This document shows positions 16,453-24,478 of a DNA stretch of 64,000 nucleotides, in pieces. A program made the position numbers and the translations under genes. Position 1 is the first letter of the stretch. The number at the start of each line of letters is the position of its first letter. Source of the DNA: an uncultured Bacteroidota bacterium (GTDB taxonomy: Bacteria; Bacteroidota; Bacteroidia; Flavobacteriales; Flavobacteriaceae); contig CACCAP010000006.1 in NCBI GenBank assembly GCA_902544085.1, positions 1 to 64,000 on the forward strand, written 5' to 3'. The notes beneath the pieces are model-generated. The model was not told where the DNA came from and did no database searches. It worked only from the letters and a program-made list of their open reading frames with translations.

Positions 16453-17837
16453 GTTCAAAAAAAAAATTAGTAGACCAAAACCTTAATGATCAATTAAGAA
16501 AGCTTTATAAAACCATAATTAATCTACCAGAAAATTCTAATTTTTTAGAAAACAGAAAACTTTGCGCACACGAGTTTTCGAAAATTTTTTCAAACATAAA
16601 ATTTATTTTGAAAGGAACAGAAAACCTGCCTTATGAGAGCAACTCTATATTTATATATAATCACCTAAATAATCACCAAAATTATTCAGTATTCGATGAT
16701 TTCCAAATCACCCTTGATAGCCATTTTATTACGAGTATTATTTTAGAGAAATACTACAAAAATCCTGGAAATAGAGTTGTTAGGTGCTCATTAGAAGAAG
16801 AAAAAAATCACTTCAAATACTATGAAAAATTCAATTATATAAGAGTATTTGCTCAAAACTTTATTCCACCTAACATAAACTATAGTCAAATAAAAACTTT
16901 CAATAAAAATTTCTATCGTGAATCCTTGGATGATCTCAAAAAAGGAAATGGGATAGTTGTTAGTCCAGAAGGTTTTTCAAGAAGAACTGAAGAATCACCA
17001 GGAGACTTCAAAATTGGTGTTTTTAAATTAGCAACAAAACTTAAAAATCAACCAAAAATAGTTCCCATTGTCATGGCAAATTTTGACAAACTTCTTTCAC
17101 AGAGTACTTATAAATGTGAGATAATGAAACCATTTAAGATGAGTGATTATGGAATTTATAAAGATGATGATCCAAGTCTGGTGGAGTTTGTTAAAGATTA
17201 TAACAAACAATACAAGACTTGGGTTAAAAATTTAATTTCAGAGGATTTAAATTTTGAAGCAGAGTTGAAAGATTTAAAAAAATTAATTATTCAAAAAAAA
17301 GAAATTGCAAATCAACTTGTTTTTTATGGCAGTTCAACAATAAGACTTTGGGAAAATATAGAGTCTGATTTTTCAGGTTTTAATTCAATTAATCTAGGTT
17401 TTGGTGGTGCGTTAATTAAGGATTTAAAGAAAAATTTTAAAGATTTATTTAAAAGCTTGAATCCTAAATATATCATTACATATCTTGGTGGAAACGACCT
17501 CACTTTGGGTTATAGTGCAAAAAAAATTTCTCTAAAAATTATTGATTTTTTTAAAAGAGTAAATAAAAAATTCCCAAATACTCTAATTATAAATCTTTCA
17601 ATAAAACCATCGTTTGAAAGAATAAAGGATATTGAAAAAATAGAAGAAATTAATAATCTAATTGAATTAGAAAGCAAGATGAATAAAAATTTAATTCAGC
17701 TAGATTTTTATAATGAGTTGATGAGTGGAAATAAAATAAACTCTAATTTTTATTTACAGGATGGACTCCATCTTAATAATAAAGGCTATCAGGTAATTAT
17801 TAAAAAATTAAAAAAATTATTAAAAAATATAGACTAA
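16449..17837 (+). CDS. Acyltransferase-SGNH hydrolase fusion
   Basis: A 462-residue protein in two parts. The first (about 40-270) is a PlsC-like acyltransferase with a degraded acceptor motif (IYNHLNNHQNYSVFDD in place of NHxSxxD) and GIVVSPEGFSRRTEE as the EGTRS-type phosphate-binding loop. The second (about 290-462) is SGNH/GDSL-like: VFYGSSTIRLW (block I Ser), INLGFGGA, YLGGNDLT (block III Gly-Asn) and DGLHLNNKGY (block V Asp/His). TTG start overlaps the otsAB stop, so it is coupled to trehalose synthesis. It may acylate or deacylate a sugar or lipid linked to trehalose. Confidence 0.75.
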   Translation: MSSKKKLVDQNLNDQLRKLYKTIINLPENSNFLENRKLCAHEFSKIFSNIKFILKGTENLPYESNSIFIYNHLNNHQNYSVFDDFQITLDSHFITSIILEKYYKNPGNRVVRCSLEEEKNHFKYYEKFNYIRVFAQNFIPPNINYSQIKTFNKNFYRESLDDLKKGNGIVVSPEGFSRRTEESPGDFKIGVFKLATKLKNQPKIVPIVMANFDKLLSQSTYKCEIMKPFKMSDYGIYKDDDPSLVEFVKDYNKQYKTWVKNLISEDLNFEAELKDLKKLIIQKKEIANQLVFYGSSTIRLWENIESDFSGFNSINLGFGGALIKDLKKNFKDLFKSLNPKYIITYLGGNDLTLGYSAKKISLKIIDFFKRVNKKFPNTLIINLSIKPSFERIKDIEKIEEINNLIELESKMNKNLIQLDFYNELMSGNKINSNFYLQDGLHLNNKGYQVIIKKLKKLLKNID

Positions 17838-18265
17838 TTAATTGGTACAATTGTATCAAAAATCGCTTCAGAAAAATAGAACTTAAATTTTAATTCATCA
17901 TCTTTTTCAACAAGGTAAGTACTTTCAAGCCAATCAAAAATCAATCTGACTTTTCCATCTGGTGTGTTTATGTCGAACTCCCCATGATGTTCCAAGCTGA
18001 CATGCGCAGAATTAAAATCAGTATCGATTTCTATATTTTTAAATTCTCTTTTAGATTCTATTATATCAAATGATTTTACAAAATCGATAAATTCTGCTGT
18101 GTTGTACCTTTTGCTGTTTTCGAAAATGAAAAAATCATCAGTCACAATTTCACCAAAACGATCTACATCGTTATCAACAATTTGAAAAATTTCGTCTAAT
18201 TTTTCTTTTACATCAGACTCTGAAACTTTATTTGAATCTGAAATCAGGACATATAACATTCCCAA
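17834..18265 (-). CDS. Membrane-anchored NTF2/SnoaL-like protein
   Basis: From the first conventional start (TTG, 18265) this is 143 residues with a fold pattern like SnoaL/NTF2 (VDNDVDRFGEIVTDDFFIF, HHGEFDINTPDGKVRLIFDW). However, the frame stays open upstream to 18322 and encodes KHIFNFKFGFFFFVGIVLGM, a convincing membrane anchor. The only upstream initiator would be ATT at 18319, giving about 161 residues. I therefore suspect that this start is wrong and that the protein is anchored in the membrane. It overlaps the end of the convergent SGNH fusion and follows the PH-like membrane protein by about 20 bases if ATT is used. Confidence 0.6.
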   Translation of the reverse strand: MGMLYVLISDSNKVSESDVKEKLDEIFQIVDNDVDRFGEIVTDDFFIFENSKRYNTAEFIDFVKSFDIIESKREFKNIEIDTDFNSAHVSLEHHGEFDINTPDGKVRLIFDWLESTYLVEKDDELKFKFYFSEAIFDTIVPIN

Positions 18266-18340
18266 AACAATTCCAACAAAAAAGAAAAATCCAAACTTAA
18301 AATTAAAAATGTGTTTAATGATTCAAATTTTTAATAATTA

Positions 18341-18865
18341 TTATGGCTTATCACCTTTTTTAACCTCCTCCGAGTTTTCAGTAGGATACTTAACCTTACT
18401 GTATCCATATGCCATTAGATATGGATCTTTAATTTCTAACTTAATCTCATACTTGTCTTCGAACTTATCAATAGCTTCCATGATTTTATCTAAATTCTTC
18501 CTAGTTTTTTTTTGTATTCTCAAGCAAACTTTATCATTAAAATCTATGAACCATAAAACTTCAATTTTTTGTGTTCCGTATTGTCCACTCCATTTTTCAG
18601 TTACATGAGCGTAATGTTTAATTTCTCTCCATGTCTTTTTTTTTAGTGTAATGGGAGCTAAGTATAATTCCTTTTTTATTCCCTCTCTATTAACCCGAAC
18701 GGTTGTAATGCAACATAGAGCATATAAAATTGTAAATGGTATAATAACATATAGATTTTGGATGAAGAAATCCTGAACAGCATCTATGTATAAGGGCAAC
18801 ATAAGAATTAGCAGTCCAGCAAGCATATCCAAATTTATTCCAATAGACTTAAACTCTTTCATCAA
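18341..18865 (-). CDS. Membrane protein with PH-like cytoplasmic domain, unknown function
   Basis: The 174-residue protein has two hydrophobic helices (about 10-28 and 36-52) followed by a soluble beta-rich region (GIKKELYLAPITLKKKTWRE...KIEVLWFID) and a final helix (LDKIMEAIDKFEDKY) that resembles the bacterial PH (YdbS/YcxB-type) fold. No catalytic motif. It lies 18 bases downstream of the 35-residue gene in the minus-strand ABC/SDR operon. Confidence 0.55.
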   Translation of the reverse strand: MMKEFKSIGINLDMLAGLLILMLPLYIDAVQDFFIQNLYVIIPFTILYALCCITTVRVNREGIKKELYLAPITLKKKTWREIKHYAHVTEKWSGQYGTQKIEVLWFIDFNDKVCLRIQKKTRKNLDKIMEAIDKFEDKYEIKLEIKDPYLMAYGYSKVKYPTENSEEVKKGDKP

Positions 18866-18883
18866 CTATAATTTAAAAAAAAT

Positions 18884-18991
18884 TTAATCACCACCCCAAG
18901 AGTTTTGAAAAAAAATTCCAACTCCAAGCTCTGCCCAAACGTATAAAATAAAAACAACTAAGCATATTAATGCAACAAGCTTTTTACTCAT
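18884..18991 (-). CDS. 35-residue membrane peptide
   Basis: An ATG frame begins MSKKLVALICLVVFILYVWA and encodes one hydrophobic helix and a Gly-rich tail (NSWGGD). It overlaps the last eight bases of the SDR gene (ATGAGTAA), a normal arrangement for translational coupling. No known family. Confidence 0.5.
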   Translation of the reverse strand: MSKKLVALICLVVFILYVWAELGVGIFFQNSWGGD

Positions 18992-19778
18992 ACCTTCCCG
19001 GTGCTAGAAAAGAACTTAAAAAATCAAATACCTTTTTTGGAACAATATTTAAAAGAAAAACAATAAACTTCCAAGTTTTAGTTGGTACCACAACTTTTTT
19101 GTTATTTAGCATCCCTTCAACTCCCTCGACGGCAATTCTTCTAGCTGATTTTTTTAAAAAAGCAGGTACGTTATCCATCTCATTTTGAACACCACTTGCC
19201 GTATGAAAATTTGTTACAGTATATCCTGGACATAAAGCAGTTGAATATATTTTGTGCTTATTATATACAGCATTTAAAGACTCACTAAATCTATTCATAA
19301 ATGTTTTTACGGGGCCGTACAATGACTGAATTGATGATGGAGGCGCATAGGCAGCTACAGAGGAAACAATCATTATATTTCCGTGACCGTTTTTCATCAT
19401 TTTAGGTAAAAATATCTTTGTTAAAGCTATAACAGATGTTGAAAGCACCCTCAGAAACTTCTCTTCATCTTCCATTGGGGAAATATGAAATAAATCTGGT
19501 AATGCATAACCCGCATTGTTAATGAGGATAGTTATTTGATAATCATTTGATTCACAAAAATCATAAAGTATTTTGGGCGCATCAATTTCACTTAAATCAC
19601 ATTTAATATAATCTGATTTAACTCCATAATTTTGAGATATTTCAGATGAAAATTGAATTAGTTTTTTTTCACTTCTTGCCGTCAGAATTACATTATATTT
19701 TTTTTCAGCAAGACACTTTGCAATTTCCAATCCAATTCCAGAACTGGCTCCTGTTATAAGTGCATAATTATTTGACAT
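18984..19778 (-). CDS. Short-chain dehydrogenase/reductase
   Basis: A 264-residue classical SDR. The cofactor motif TGASSGIGLEIA (about residues 8-19), the NNAGYALPD motif near 88, the catalytic Ser in MIVSSVAAYAP near 137 and the Tyr-Lys pair in YGPVK near 153 are all present. Arg/Lys residues after the second strand (TARSEKKL) suggest NADP(H). It probably reduces or oxidises a carbonyl/hydroxyl in lipid or ketone metabolism. It starts one base after the permease-peptidase stop and is in the same operon. Confidence 0.92.
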   Translation of the reverse strand: MSNNYALITGASSGIGLEIAKCLAEKKYNVILTARSEKKLIQFSSEISQNYGVKSDYIKCDLSEIDAPKILYDFCESNDYQITILINNAGYALPDLFHISPMEDEEKFLRVLSTSVIALTKIFLPKMMKNGHGNIMIVSSVAAYAPPSSIQSLYGPVKTFMNRFSESLNAVYNKHKIYSTALCPGYTVTNFHTASGVQNEMDNVPAFLKKSARRIAVEGVEGMLNNKKVVVPTKTWKFIVFLLNIVPKKVFDFLSSFLAPGRYE

Positions 19779-19779
19779 T

Positions 19780-22700
19780 TTAAAGTGATTCTACTTTCTT
19801 TCTATTATCATCCGAATTCGTGTCGATCAGTTTATTGTAAGGATCGATGCCAACTTCAACTGGCTTCTCGTCCAAAATAATTGAGAGCTTGTTATTTATG
19901 GATGTAATTTTATGTTTCTTTAAATAAAGTTCATTATCATCATCATCTCCAAAGACACCCACATCAATATAGTCTTCTAAGAATACTGAATACTCTGGTT
20001 TTCTCATATCATCAGACTTGTAGAAAATAGAGTCTCTTTCTTCATCTCCATAAAACATTTTTCCTTTTTCATCGTTTCTATACTTACTGACCCTGAACTC
20101 CAAATCGACTTGATATTTTCCGCTTTCTAGTTCTTTAGATTCTGCTTTTAAGATTCTGTTTTCATATAAAGTGATTGTTTCAAACATATCTTTGATTACA
20201 TAATTGAGAGAGTCAGGAATCACTTCTCTCAGATCATCAACCAATTCAATTGATGTCGTGTAGGGCGGTGATTGGAATGCAACTTTGTCTACATATTTTG
20301 AAAGCGTTTCATTTAAAACTTTTTCTCCAATATAATCACTGAGTGCATAAAAGATAAGTGAACCTTTTTGATAGTGAATATAGCCTTGTCCATCATTATA
20401 CATTAAAGCATTTTCTCTTTTAGTTTCAAAAGTTCTTTGTGTCAAATACGTATCTAGGGATCTTTTTAAAAACTTCCTCATCTTATTTTTTCCATTTACT
20501 TGTTCTATGACTTTTAGAGCAACATATTCCGAAAGGCTTTCAGAAAGCATAGTAGCGCCAAGAACGTCAGCCCCTATAACTTGATGGGCCCACCATTGGT
20601 GTGCTATCTCGTGTGCTGTAACAACAAATGCAAAGTCATTTCCACCTTCGTCAGAATCATCTACATCAGCAATGAAACCAATTGTTTCAGAGAAAGGAAT
20701 CGTATTAGGGAAAGACTGAGCAAATGTTCCGGATGTTCTTGGAAATTCAATAATTCTAGCTTGTTTATGTTGATAAGGACTAAAATTTTCTGAACAATAT
20801 TGTAAAGCCGCTTTCATGCCTTTCATCATTCTATCTAAATTGTACTCATGTCCTTTATGGTAATAGATTTCTAAATTTACATCATTCCATTTGTCTCTTG
20901 CCACTTGATAATCTGCAGAATTGAATGCATAAAAATTCAAAATTTTGCTATCCATTTTGTAATGGAAGTATCTCCTGTCATCCTCAATCCAATCCTTCTG
21001 TAGATAACCTGGAGCAATCGCAATTTGATCTTTTGATGTGCTCACAACTGCTTCAAAATCGATCCAGTCAGAATCGTTTGAAATATATGTATTTCCCAGT
21101 GCGGTAGAATCAGACGGATGCGGTTTTAATTTATTTGGAGGAAGACCATACTTTTCCCTTGTTTTATCGTCTCTTAATTCTCCCCCACTATATCCAAGGG
21201 AAGGGAAGAGTGTGAAATTATTAACAAACGTTCCATTGTATATAACTGGTGAATTATTTCTTAAAAATGTATTTGGTTGGTTTTTAACCGTAAAGTTTAA
21301 GTTTAATGAGTCTCCTGGAATTAATGGTTCTTTTAACTTATAGATATCAAAATGATAAATTGTGTCTTCAAGAACAAGAGAGTTTTCTTTGCTAAACTCA
21401 AAAGTGCTAATACCACGATTATGATTTAAGAATATGCTATCAATTACATCCTTTGTTTTATTAACCATAACATATTGTCCTGATGCACTTACATTTCTAG
21501 ATTTTGGAAAAAGATCCACATTTACGTTGACGGAAACGATTCTTGGTTGACTGTAACTCTCATATTTTTTATATTTTTTTTCCCACTCTACTGTTTCAAT
21601 TTCTCTCTCCTTAGCTGATTTTCTGACATTTAAAATATTATTTACATAATAAATGTATCCGCCAATTGAAATAAATAACAATGTAAAGAGTGATAAGAAA
21701 AACGGATTTTTGCCATTAAATCTTGATCTAGCAATTTTAAATTTTTCTTTTAAACCATTAGATATTCCACGATTGTAAAATAAAATGGTAAGTATGTAAA
21801 ATACTATTCCAAGACATAACCAATAAATTTTATAGATAAAATAGTTTTCCAGACCTGAACCATAACCATTCATGTCTGAATATGAAAAACCTGGACCTTG
21901 ATTGTATTTAAATATTGATTGTTCAATACCTGCTATGCTTGTAAGCGGAATACCAATCAATAAAACAATCATTACAAAAAGCCCTAAGTAAGGGTTAGGT
22001 ATTAAAGTCTGTACAAAAAAGGACAACAGCGCCCAAATGATATAATATATAAGGTTTAGCACAATTAACTCATATACGTACAATCCAATCTGAAAGTCGT
22101 AGTATCCTTTATAAATCTGAAAAATCACACCAGTAATCATGATAAGAGACAATAACACAATCTGCATTTTAACTATGGCCAAAAACTTCGAGCTCAGTAA
22201 AATCCAATTTGGAGTTGGTGTGGTATCAATTAATTGGTTAATATTAGATATCCTGGAGCGATGAATTAATAAACCAGCATATAAAAAAGTACAAATGTTG
22301 ATCGCTAATGTAAATGGTGCTCCTGCCTCTAACATTCTCCACGTCCTTGGCAATGTTGCGGTACCAAAAATATTTCCCAATTCAAATAGGCCAACTAAGT
22401 TTAAAAGCAAGCCAACAATTACTATTGAAATAAAAGGCCAACTCTTTATAATGTATAAAAAGTCAATGTTTGAAAGACGCCATAATAAATTGAACTTTGT
22501 TTTACCAGAAAAACTTAAATTAATTTTTGGAAGATCAATTTTGGTAATTCCTCCAAAATTTGATTTTGTAAACCGGACTGAATCTTTTTTTCTGAATGAA
22601 AATGTGAATGCGTTTTGGCTAAAAGCAAAGAGTTTGTATATGGAAATAAAAACAGCAAGTCCAATTGTTAGCCATATAAGTCTATTGTAAATAAATACTC

Positions 22701-23421
22701 CCTTTATGGGGATGTATAATTCATTTTGTTCTGCAACTGTCCAATATCTTGTATAGTAATCTAGGGCCATGTCGCCGAATGGATCTAGAAGAGCAGCAAC
22801 TAACCTATTTTCTTGCTCTTGACCAAAGCTTACAAGAAATCCCTGTAAGATTAAAATGACAATGACAAATATGAAACCAGCTGAAATATTACGAGTGAAT
22901 GTAACTATGCCAAAAACAATCGCTCCTGTAAATAGCATGTTGGGCAAAACATATATGATATATGCATCAAAATATGGTTTGATATCAAAGTCTGTCAAAA
23001 GATCTGGATTTGTGCCAGGCAAATTAAATCCAAGAGCAATCCCTATTCCAATTAAGAATACGATAATGTGAACAATAAATATTCCACTGAAAAATTTTGC
23101 AAGTAAATACTCGAGTTTTGTAAAAGGATAGGAATATAAAATTGTATGCATTTCGCTTTTAAAATCTCTGTAGACAGATACTCCTATTATTGAGGGATAT
23201 AAAAAGATTACCAAACTACTTAAGCTAGCAAAGAGTCCAGAAAGTGCGAATGGAGAGTTTACAATTCTTGATGAACCCACAGTGACTGTAAGCGAATCAA
23301 ATAAACCAGCTGCAGAGCCTGAAGTCATTACAGCAATGAACAAAAATATCAATGAATAAACATAGAAAGCAGGTCTGTCTAACCAATAACTAATTTCGTT
23401 TTTGAAAATATTAAAGAACAT
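19780..23421 (-). CDS. ABC-2 permease fused to M1-family metallopeptidase
   Basis: A 1213-residue protein. About residues 1-580 contain roughly a dozen membrane helices with the ABC-2/gliding-type permease layout; residues 600-1160 are periplasmic and contain an M1 aminopeptidase domain with HEIAHQWWAHQV near 940 and the downstream Glu in LSESLSEY near 958 (HExxHx18E zinc site). The exopeptidase motif GxMEN is changed (FAQSFPNTIPFSE near 895), so substrate handling may differ. The ATP-binding subunit is encoded four bases upstream. Such fusions occur in Bacteroidota and other phyla; the transported substrate is unknown. Confidence 0.88.
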   Translation of the reverse strand: MFFNIFKNEISYWLDRPAFYVYSLIFLFIAVMTSGSAAGLFDSLTVTVGSSRIVNSPFALSGLFASLSSLVIFLYPSIIGVSVYRDFKSEMHTILYSYPFTKLEYLLAKFFSGIFIVHIIVFLIGIGIALGFNLPGTNPDLLTDFDIKPYFDAYIIYVLPNMLFTGAIVFGIVTFTRNISAGFIFVIVILILQGFLVSFGQEQENRLVAALLDPFGDMALDYYTRYWTVAEQNELYIPIKGVFIYNRLIWLTIGLAVFISIYKLFAFSQNAFTFSFRKKDSVRFTKSNFGGITKIDLPKINLSFSGKTKFNLLWRLSNIDFLYIIKSWPFISIVIVGLLLNLVGLFELGNIFGTATLPRTWRMLEAGAPFTLAINICTFLYAGLLIHRSRISNINQLIDTTPTPNWILLSSKFLAIVKMQIVLLSLIMITGVIFQIYKGYYDFQIGLYVYELIVLNLIYYIIWALLSFFVQTLIPNPYLGLFVMIVLLIGIPLTSIAGIEQSIFKYNQGPGFSYSDMNGYGSGLENYFIYKIYWLCLGIVFYILTILFYNRGISNGLKEKFKIARSRFNGKNPFFLSLFTLLFISIGGYIYYVNNILNVRKSAKEREIETVEWEKKYKKYESYSQPRIVSVNVNVDLFPKSRNVSASGQYVMVNKTKDVIDSIFLNHNRGISTFEFSKENSLVLEDTIYHFDIYKLKEPLIPGDSLNLNFTVKNQPNTFLRNNSPVIYNGTFVNNFTLFPSLGYSGGELRDDKTREKYGLPPNKLKPHPSDSTALGNTYISNDSDWIDFEAVVSTSKDQIAIAPGYLQKDWIEDDRRYFHYKMDSKILNFYAFNSADYQVARDKWNDVNLEIYYHKGHEYNLDRMMKGMKAALQYCSENFSPYQHKQARIIEFPRTSGTFAQSFPNTIPFSETIGFIADVDDSDEGGNDFAFVVTAHEIAHQWWAHQVIGADVLGATMLSESLSEYVALKVIEQVNGKNKMRKFLKRSLDTYLTQRTFETKRENALMYNDGQGYIHYQKGSLIFYALSDYIGEKVLNETLSKYVDKVAFQSPPYTTSIELVDDLREVIPDSLNYVIKDMFETITLYENRILKAESKELESGKYQVDLEFRVSKYRNDEKGKMFYGDEERDSIFYKSDDMRKPEYSVFLEDYIDVGVFGDDDDNELYLKKHKITSINNKLSIILDEKPVEVGIDPYNKLIDTNSDDNRKKVESL

Positions 23422-23425
23422 ATAA

Positions 23426-24307
23426 TTATTTTTTTTGATCTTCTTTTAAGGCTATAAAGTAAACATCATCAAGTTGTGGTTCTGTTTTTTTAAATCCAAC
23501 ACCGGGTTTTTTTTCAGAATATACTCTAATATTGATTGTATTGTCTACATTATAATTTGACGACAATACATTGTGTTTTTGTTCAGCTTTTTCAAGATCA
23601 TCTCTCTTGACAGATTTTGTCCAAATCTTGCCTAAAATTTCTTTTGTTGCTTTCGCGGGTTTTATATGTTTTAATATTTTACCCCCGTTCATTATCGCCA
23701 TATCATTACACAACTCCTTGACATCTTCAACGATGTGAGTAGAAAATATGACTGTACAATTTGTTCCTACTTCTCTAATTACATTTAGAAATCTTTGTCT
23801 TTCAGCTGGGTCTAATCCAGCAGTTGGCTCATCAACTATAATCAGCTTAGGGTCATTAAGTAATAATTGAGCAATACCAAATCTTTGCTTCATTCCACCT
23901 GAATATCCATCAACATTTTTTTTCTTAACATCTTGTAAATTGGTAATTTCTAAAAGCTCATTAACCAACTCTTTACGCTCTTTTTTATCACTAACTCCTT
24001 TAAGAACGGCAAAGTAATTTAAGAGTTGTTCAGCAGACATTTTTGGATAAACGCCAAATGATTGTGGTAAGTAACCTAAAATTTTTCTTAGGGATAATTG
24101 ATCATCTAGTGCATTAATATCATTGAAGTGAATTTCACCTGAGTCGGGTGATTGGATTGTGGCAATCGTTCTCATCAATGTGGACTTGCCTGCACCATTT
24201 GGGCCTAACAACCCAAACATCCCAACACCAATTTTTAAACTGACATTGTCAAGAGCCTTTACTTTATTGCTGTAAGTTTTTGTTAAATTTTTTATTAGTA
24301 ATTCCAT
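23426..24307 (-). CDS. ABC transporter ATP-binding protein
   Basis: The 293-residue ATPase has Walker A LGPNGAGKST (about 34-43), the signature SGGMKQR near 140, Walker B LIIVDEPTAGLDP near 157 and the H-loop STHIVED near 190. A C-terminal region after residue 220 is typical of ABC-2 (DrrA/CcmA-like) subunits. It powers the permease-peptidase fusion that follows after four bases and is the first gene of the operon. Confidence 0.95.
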   Translation of the reverse strand: MELLIKNLTKTYSNKVKALDNVSLKIGVGMFGLLGPNGAGKSTLMRTIATIQSPDSGEIHFNDINALDDQLSLRKILGYLPQSFGVYPKMSAEQLLNYFAVLKGVSDKKERKELVNELLEITNLQDVKKKNVDGYSGGMKQRFGIAQLLLNDPKLIIVDEPTAGLDPAERQRFLNVIREVGTNCTVIFSTHIVEDVKELCNDMAIMNGGKILKHIKPAKATKEILGKIWTKSVKRDDLEKAEQKHNVLSSNYNVDNTINIRVYSEKKPGVGFKKTEPQLDDVYFIALKEDQKK

Positions 24308-24365
24308 ATATCATTTTTTTAATACAAGTCCGTCTATACAAAAGACAATTAAAAATCAAAAGAGT

Positions 24366-24476
24366 TTAATATCTTAACAAAAATCTGCTTCCACACTTTG
24401 GGCATTTAGCCAAAAACGAAATAAATTCCGTCCATTTTGATCTCTGCCATGTGTGTTTACATTTCAAACATTTCAT
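24366..24476 (-). CDS. 36-residue zinc-ribbon-like protein
   Basis: A short frame starting MKCLKCKHTW and containing CPKCGSRF near residue 26 gives two Cys-x2-Cys knuckles spaced for one zinc ion, the pattern of small zinc-ribbon proteins. It lies in the 171-base space between the ABC ATPase and the beta-helix gene, whose stop is three bases upstream. Such mini-proteins are common in flavobacteria but lack an assigned role. Confidence 0.6.
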   Translation of the reverse strand: MKCLKCKHTWQRSKWTEFISFLAKCPKCGSRFLLRY

Positions 24477-24478
24477 TA

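Noticed and set aside
22295..22690. 131-codon plus-strand frame inside the ABC permease-peptidase gene
   Set aside because: It is antisense to a well-supported coding region and its protein shows no recognisable domain; the underlying helices explain the open frame.
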